Shown: piece by piece, positions 5,532 to 7,708 of the stretch | How positions within the stretch are numbered: position 1 is the first letter of the stretch | Layout: each line of letters starts with the position of its first letter | Notes under the pieces: model-generated | Told to the model about the DNA's origin: nothing | Databases searched by the model: none | Seen by the model: only the letters and a program-made list of their open reading frames with translations | Position numbers and translations under genes: made by a program | Source: Eubacteriales bacterium | GTDB lineage: Bacteria; Bacillota_A; Clostridia; Christensenellales; Aristaeellaceae | DNA length: 7,708 nt | Direction: 5' to 3' | Assembly (NCBI GenBank): GCA_028692205.1 | Contig: JAQUXV010000119.1 | Coordinates: 1-7,708 of the forward strand

Positions 5532-5547
5532 CAACAATATATAGTGT
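5532..5547 (+). promoter_or_regulatory. NrdR box 2
   Basis: The core CAATATATAG (5535-5544) matches the NrdR consensus core at all ten positions and is followed by TGT. It lies 32 nt from box 1 centre to centre, about three helical turns, which is the usual spacing for tandem NrdR boxes. It falls about 20 nt after the predicted transcription start. Confidence 0.82.
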
Positions 5548-5604
5548 TATTCGATCAAGGCCTCATCTGTAACCGGCAGGCCTGAATAGCATCGGAAAGT
5601 GGGG

Positions 5605-7698
5605 ATGCAAATGCTGAATCTCATTATTAAGCGCGACCGTACGTACGTACCCTTCGAGAAAGACAAGATCTCGCTGGCGATCTTCAAGGCGGCCAATGCC
5701 GTTGGCGGAGACGACTTTGAGACCTCCGAGCGGCTGGCCAACGAAGTAGTGGCCATGGCGGAGGAGCGCTATCCGGATGGGATTGCGGAAGTGGAAGGCA
5801 TTCAGGATATTGTCGAAAAAGTGCTGATTGAGGAAGGCCATGCCAAAACGGCGAAGGCCTATATCTTGTATCGCGAGAAGCGGCGTTCCGCGCGTGAATC
5901 CAACGCGCTGATCGGCGCGACCATCAACATGTTCAGCGAATACCTGAACGATCAGGATTGGCGCATCAACGAGAACGCCAATACCCAAAAATCCATCAAC
6001 GGCCTGAACAACTATGTGCGCGAGGTGTTCACCAAGAACTACTGGCTGCACGAAATTTATCCCGAAGAGATTCGAAGCGCCCATATGTCTGGTGAAATTC
6101 ACATCCACGATCTGGGTTTCTTCGGCCCGTACTGCGCGGGCTGGGATTTGCGCCAGATCCTCTCCAAGGGGTTCGGCGGCGTGCCCGGCAAGGTGGAATC
6201 CAAGCCGCCAAAGCATCTGCGCACCTTCCTGGGGCAGATCGTGAACTCCACGTTCACCACACAGGGCGAAAGCGCGGGCGCGCAAGCCTGGTCCTCCTTT
6301 GATACGTACTGCGCTCCGTTCATCCGTTACGACCATCTGGATTACCGGACGGTGAAGCAGGCGCTGCAGGAGTTTATTTTCAACCTGAATGTGCCCACCC
6401 GCGTGGGCTTCCAGTGCCCGTTCTCCAACCTGACGTTCGACATCGTGCCCCCCCGCACGCTGAAGGACCAGAACGTCATCGTCGGCGGCGAGCTGATGCC
6501 GGAGACGTACGGCGACTTCCGCCCGGAGATGGACATGCTCAATATGGCCTTCTGCGATGTGATGATGGAAGGCGACGCCAAAGGCCGTGTGTTCACTTTC
6601 CCCATCCCCACCATCAACATCACCAAGGAATTCGACTGGGAAAGCCCCGTAACCGACAAGTTTATGGAAATCACCTCCAAGTACGGCATTCCCTACTTCT
6701 CCAACTATGTCAACAGCGATCTGTCCCCCGAGGACGCGCTTTCCATGTGCTGCCGCCTGCGGCTTAACACCTCCGAGCTGCGCAAACGCGGCGGTGGCCT
6801 GTTCGGCTCCAACCCGCTCACGGGCTCCGTGGGCGTGGTAACCATCAACCTGCCGCGCATCGGCTATCTGGCCAAGAACGAGAAACAGTTCTTCAGCCTT
6901 CTGGACGAGCGCATGAGCACCGCCAGCAAGAGCCTGGAGACCAAGCGCAAGGTGATTGAGGAGCAGACGCGCAAAGGCCTCTACCCCTATTCGGCCGAAT
7001 ACCTCAAGGACGTCAAGGCACGCACGGGCGATTACTGGTACAACCATTTCAGCACCATCGGCCTCATTGGCATGAACGAGGCATGCATCAACCTGATGGG
7101 CGCGGAACATGATATTACGACCCCGGAAGGGCAGGATTTTGCCATCCGCGTGCTCAACCATATGCGCGATGTGATTCAGGGCTTCCAGGATGCCACGGGG
7201 CATTGCTACAACCTGGAGGCAACGCCGGCGGAGGGCACCAGCTACCGCCTTGCCAAGAAGGATAAGGAGCGCTATGCCGACATCCTGACCGCGGGCGAGG
7301 ATGTGCCGTACTACACCAACTCCACCCAGTTGCCCGTGAACTACACGGATGATATTTTCGAAACGCTGGACCTGCAGGACGAGCTGCAATCCCTGTACAC
7401 CGGCGGCACGGTGCTGCACCTGTATCTGGGCGAGGAGATCAAGGACATCCGGGTCACCAAGCGGCTGATCCAGAAGGCGTTCCAGAACTACAAGCTGCCC
7501 TATATCTCCATCACGCCCACCTTCTCCATCTGCAACACCCACGGCTACATCGCCGGCGAACACTTCAAGTGCCCCATCTGCGGCGAGGACGCCGAGGTAT
7601 GGAGCCGCGTGGTGGGCTACCTGCGCCCGGTGCAGAACTACAATACCGGCAAGAAAGAGGAATACGCCCAGCGTAAGAAATACGTCGTTGGGGAGTAA
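5605..7698 (+). CDS. nrdD: Anaerobic (class III) ribonucleoside-triphosphate reductase
   Basis: Reduces ribonucleoside triphosphates to deoxyribonucleotides in anaerobic growth, using an oxygen-sensitive glycyl radical installed by NrdG. At 697 residues it is a full-length enzyme. An N-terminal ATP-cone (about 4-95) provides allosteric control of activity. EIHIHDLGFFGPYC (164-177) includes an active-site cysteine (Cys177), and SMCCRLRLN (380-388) holds the cysteine that becomes the thiyl radical. The C-terminal zinc site is formed from CNTHG and CPICG, with His in place of one Cys in the first pair. The glycyl-radical loop RVVGY has Gly671. The start is uncertain: GTG 5599, ATG 5605 and ATG 5611 are in frame and the ribosome binding site is weak (GGAAAG 5594-5599, or GGGG 5601-5604 for the last). 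Tandem NrdR boxes upstream indicate deoxynucleotide-dependent repression. Confidence 0.96.
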   Translation: MQMLNLIIKRDRTYVPFEKDKISLAIFKAANAVGGDDFETSERLANEVVAMAEERYPDGIAEVEGIQDIVEKVLIEEGHAKTAKAYILYREKRRSARESNALIGATINMFSEYLNDQDWRINENANTQKSINGLNNYVREVFTKNYWLHEIYPEEIRSAHMSGEIHIHDLGFFGPYCAGWDLRQILSKGFGGVPGKVESKPPKHLRTFLGQIVNSTFTTQGESAGAQAWSSFDTYCAPFIRYDHLDYRTVKQALQEFIFNLNVPTRVGFQCPFSNLTFDIVPPRTLKDQNVIVGGELMPETYGDFRPEMDMLNMAFCDVMMEGDAKGRVFTFPIPTINITKEFDWESPVTDKFMEITSKYGIPYFSNYVNSDLSPEDALSMCCRLRLNTSELRKRGGGLFGSNPLTGSVGVVTINLPRIGYLAKNEKQFFSLLDERMSTASKSLETKRKVIEEQTRKGLYPYSAEYLKDVKARTGDYWYNHFSTIGLIGMNEACINLMGAEHDITTPEGQDFAIRVLNHMRDVIQGFQDATGHCYNLEATPAEGTSYRLAKKDKERYADILTAGEDVPYYTNSTQLPVNYTDDIFETLDLQDELQSLYTGGTVLHLYLGEEIKDIRVTKRLIQKAFQNYKLPYISITPTFSICNTHGYIAGEHFKCPICGEDAEVWSRVVGYLRPVQNYNTGKKEEYAQRKKYVVGE

Positions 7699-7704
7699 AG
7701 CCTG

Positions 7705-7708
7705 ATGA
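7705..7708 (+). CDS. Possible start of nrdG (anaerobic reductase activase), cut by window end
   Basis: An ATG at 7705 follows the nrdD stop by 6 nt, with GGGGAG at 7690-7695 placed 9 nt upstream as a ribosome binding site. NrdG, the radical-SAM activase, is commonly encoded directly after nrdD. Only one codon is visible, so identity is inferred entirely from context. Confidence 0.35.

Noticed and set aside
5563..7563. 666-codon minus-strand frame opposite nrdD
   Set aside because: It is the antisense shadow of nrdD, whose motifs are intact along the whole plus-strand frame; long antisense frames are common in GC-rich codon usage.

Overview
The window is about 7.7 kb of GC-rich DNA with tightly packed genes. 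The pairing of an anaerobic class III ribonucleotide reductase with a clostridial-type pyrimidine operon (a PyrDB-type dihydroorotate dehydrogenase, and PyrB with a separate zinc-binding PyrI) suggests an obligately anaerobic, GC-rich member of the Bacillota, probably a Clostridia or Christensenellales-like gut lineage. The phylum is an inference from gene types and layout; there is no rRNA or other marker gene.

Positions 1-3838 (+ strand) hold the later part of a de novo UMP operon: pyrD - pyrF - (177-nt gap) - pyrE - pyrB - pyrI. pyrD/pyrF and pyrB/pyrI each overlap by ATGA, which suggests translational coupling. The order covers carbamoyl-aspartate synthesis (PyrB with its regulatory subunit PyrI), dihydroorotate oxidation (PyrD), orotate phosphoribosylation (PyrE) and decarboxylation to UMP (PyrF). 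The electron-transfer partner PyrK would be expected just upstream, outside the window. The pyrF-pyrE gap is not empty: its two ends pair over about 14 bp and enclose several hairpins, so it is a candidate cis-acting structured RNA. A strong intrinsic terminator follows pyrI.

Positions 3839-4681 are non-coding and are the most unusual part. They carry two copies, in inverted orientation, of a composite repeat located beyond the 3' ends of two convergent genes. Each copy has, in the same order, a T-tract, a small hairpin with a C(TGCG)G loop, a hairpin with an invariant TTTCCGCTC loop, and a core enclosed by a 16-17 bp stem. The core's two flanks (24 and 23 nt) are identical between copies. 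The enclosing stem has unrelated sequence in the two copies but still pairs, and the apical hairpin shows compensatory changes. This is the signature of a conserved structure, RNA or single-stranded DNA, that I cannot assign to a known family.

Positions 4682-5158 (- strand) encode a small FMN-binding split-barrel (pyridoxamine-phosphate-oxidase-like) protein with its own promoter. Positions 5222-5598 form a divergent regulatory region. It contains two inverted repeats of unknown role, then a near-consensus sigma-A promoter overlapped and followed by two NrdR-type boxes. Positions 5605-7698 encode NrdD, the anaerobic ribonucleoside-triphosphate reductase, complete with ATP-cone, active-site cysteines, zinc-site cysteines and glycyl-radical loop. 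The last four bases may be the start of nrdG, the activase. The two operons are functionally linked: UMP made by the pyr genes feeds the pyrimidine nucleotides that NrdD reduces.
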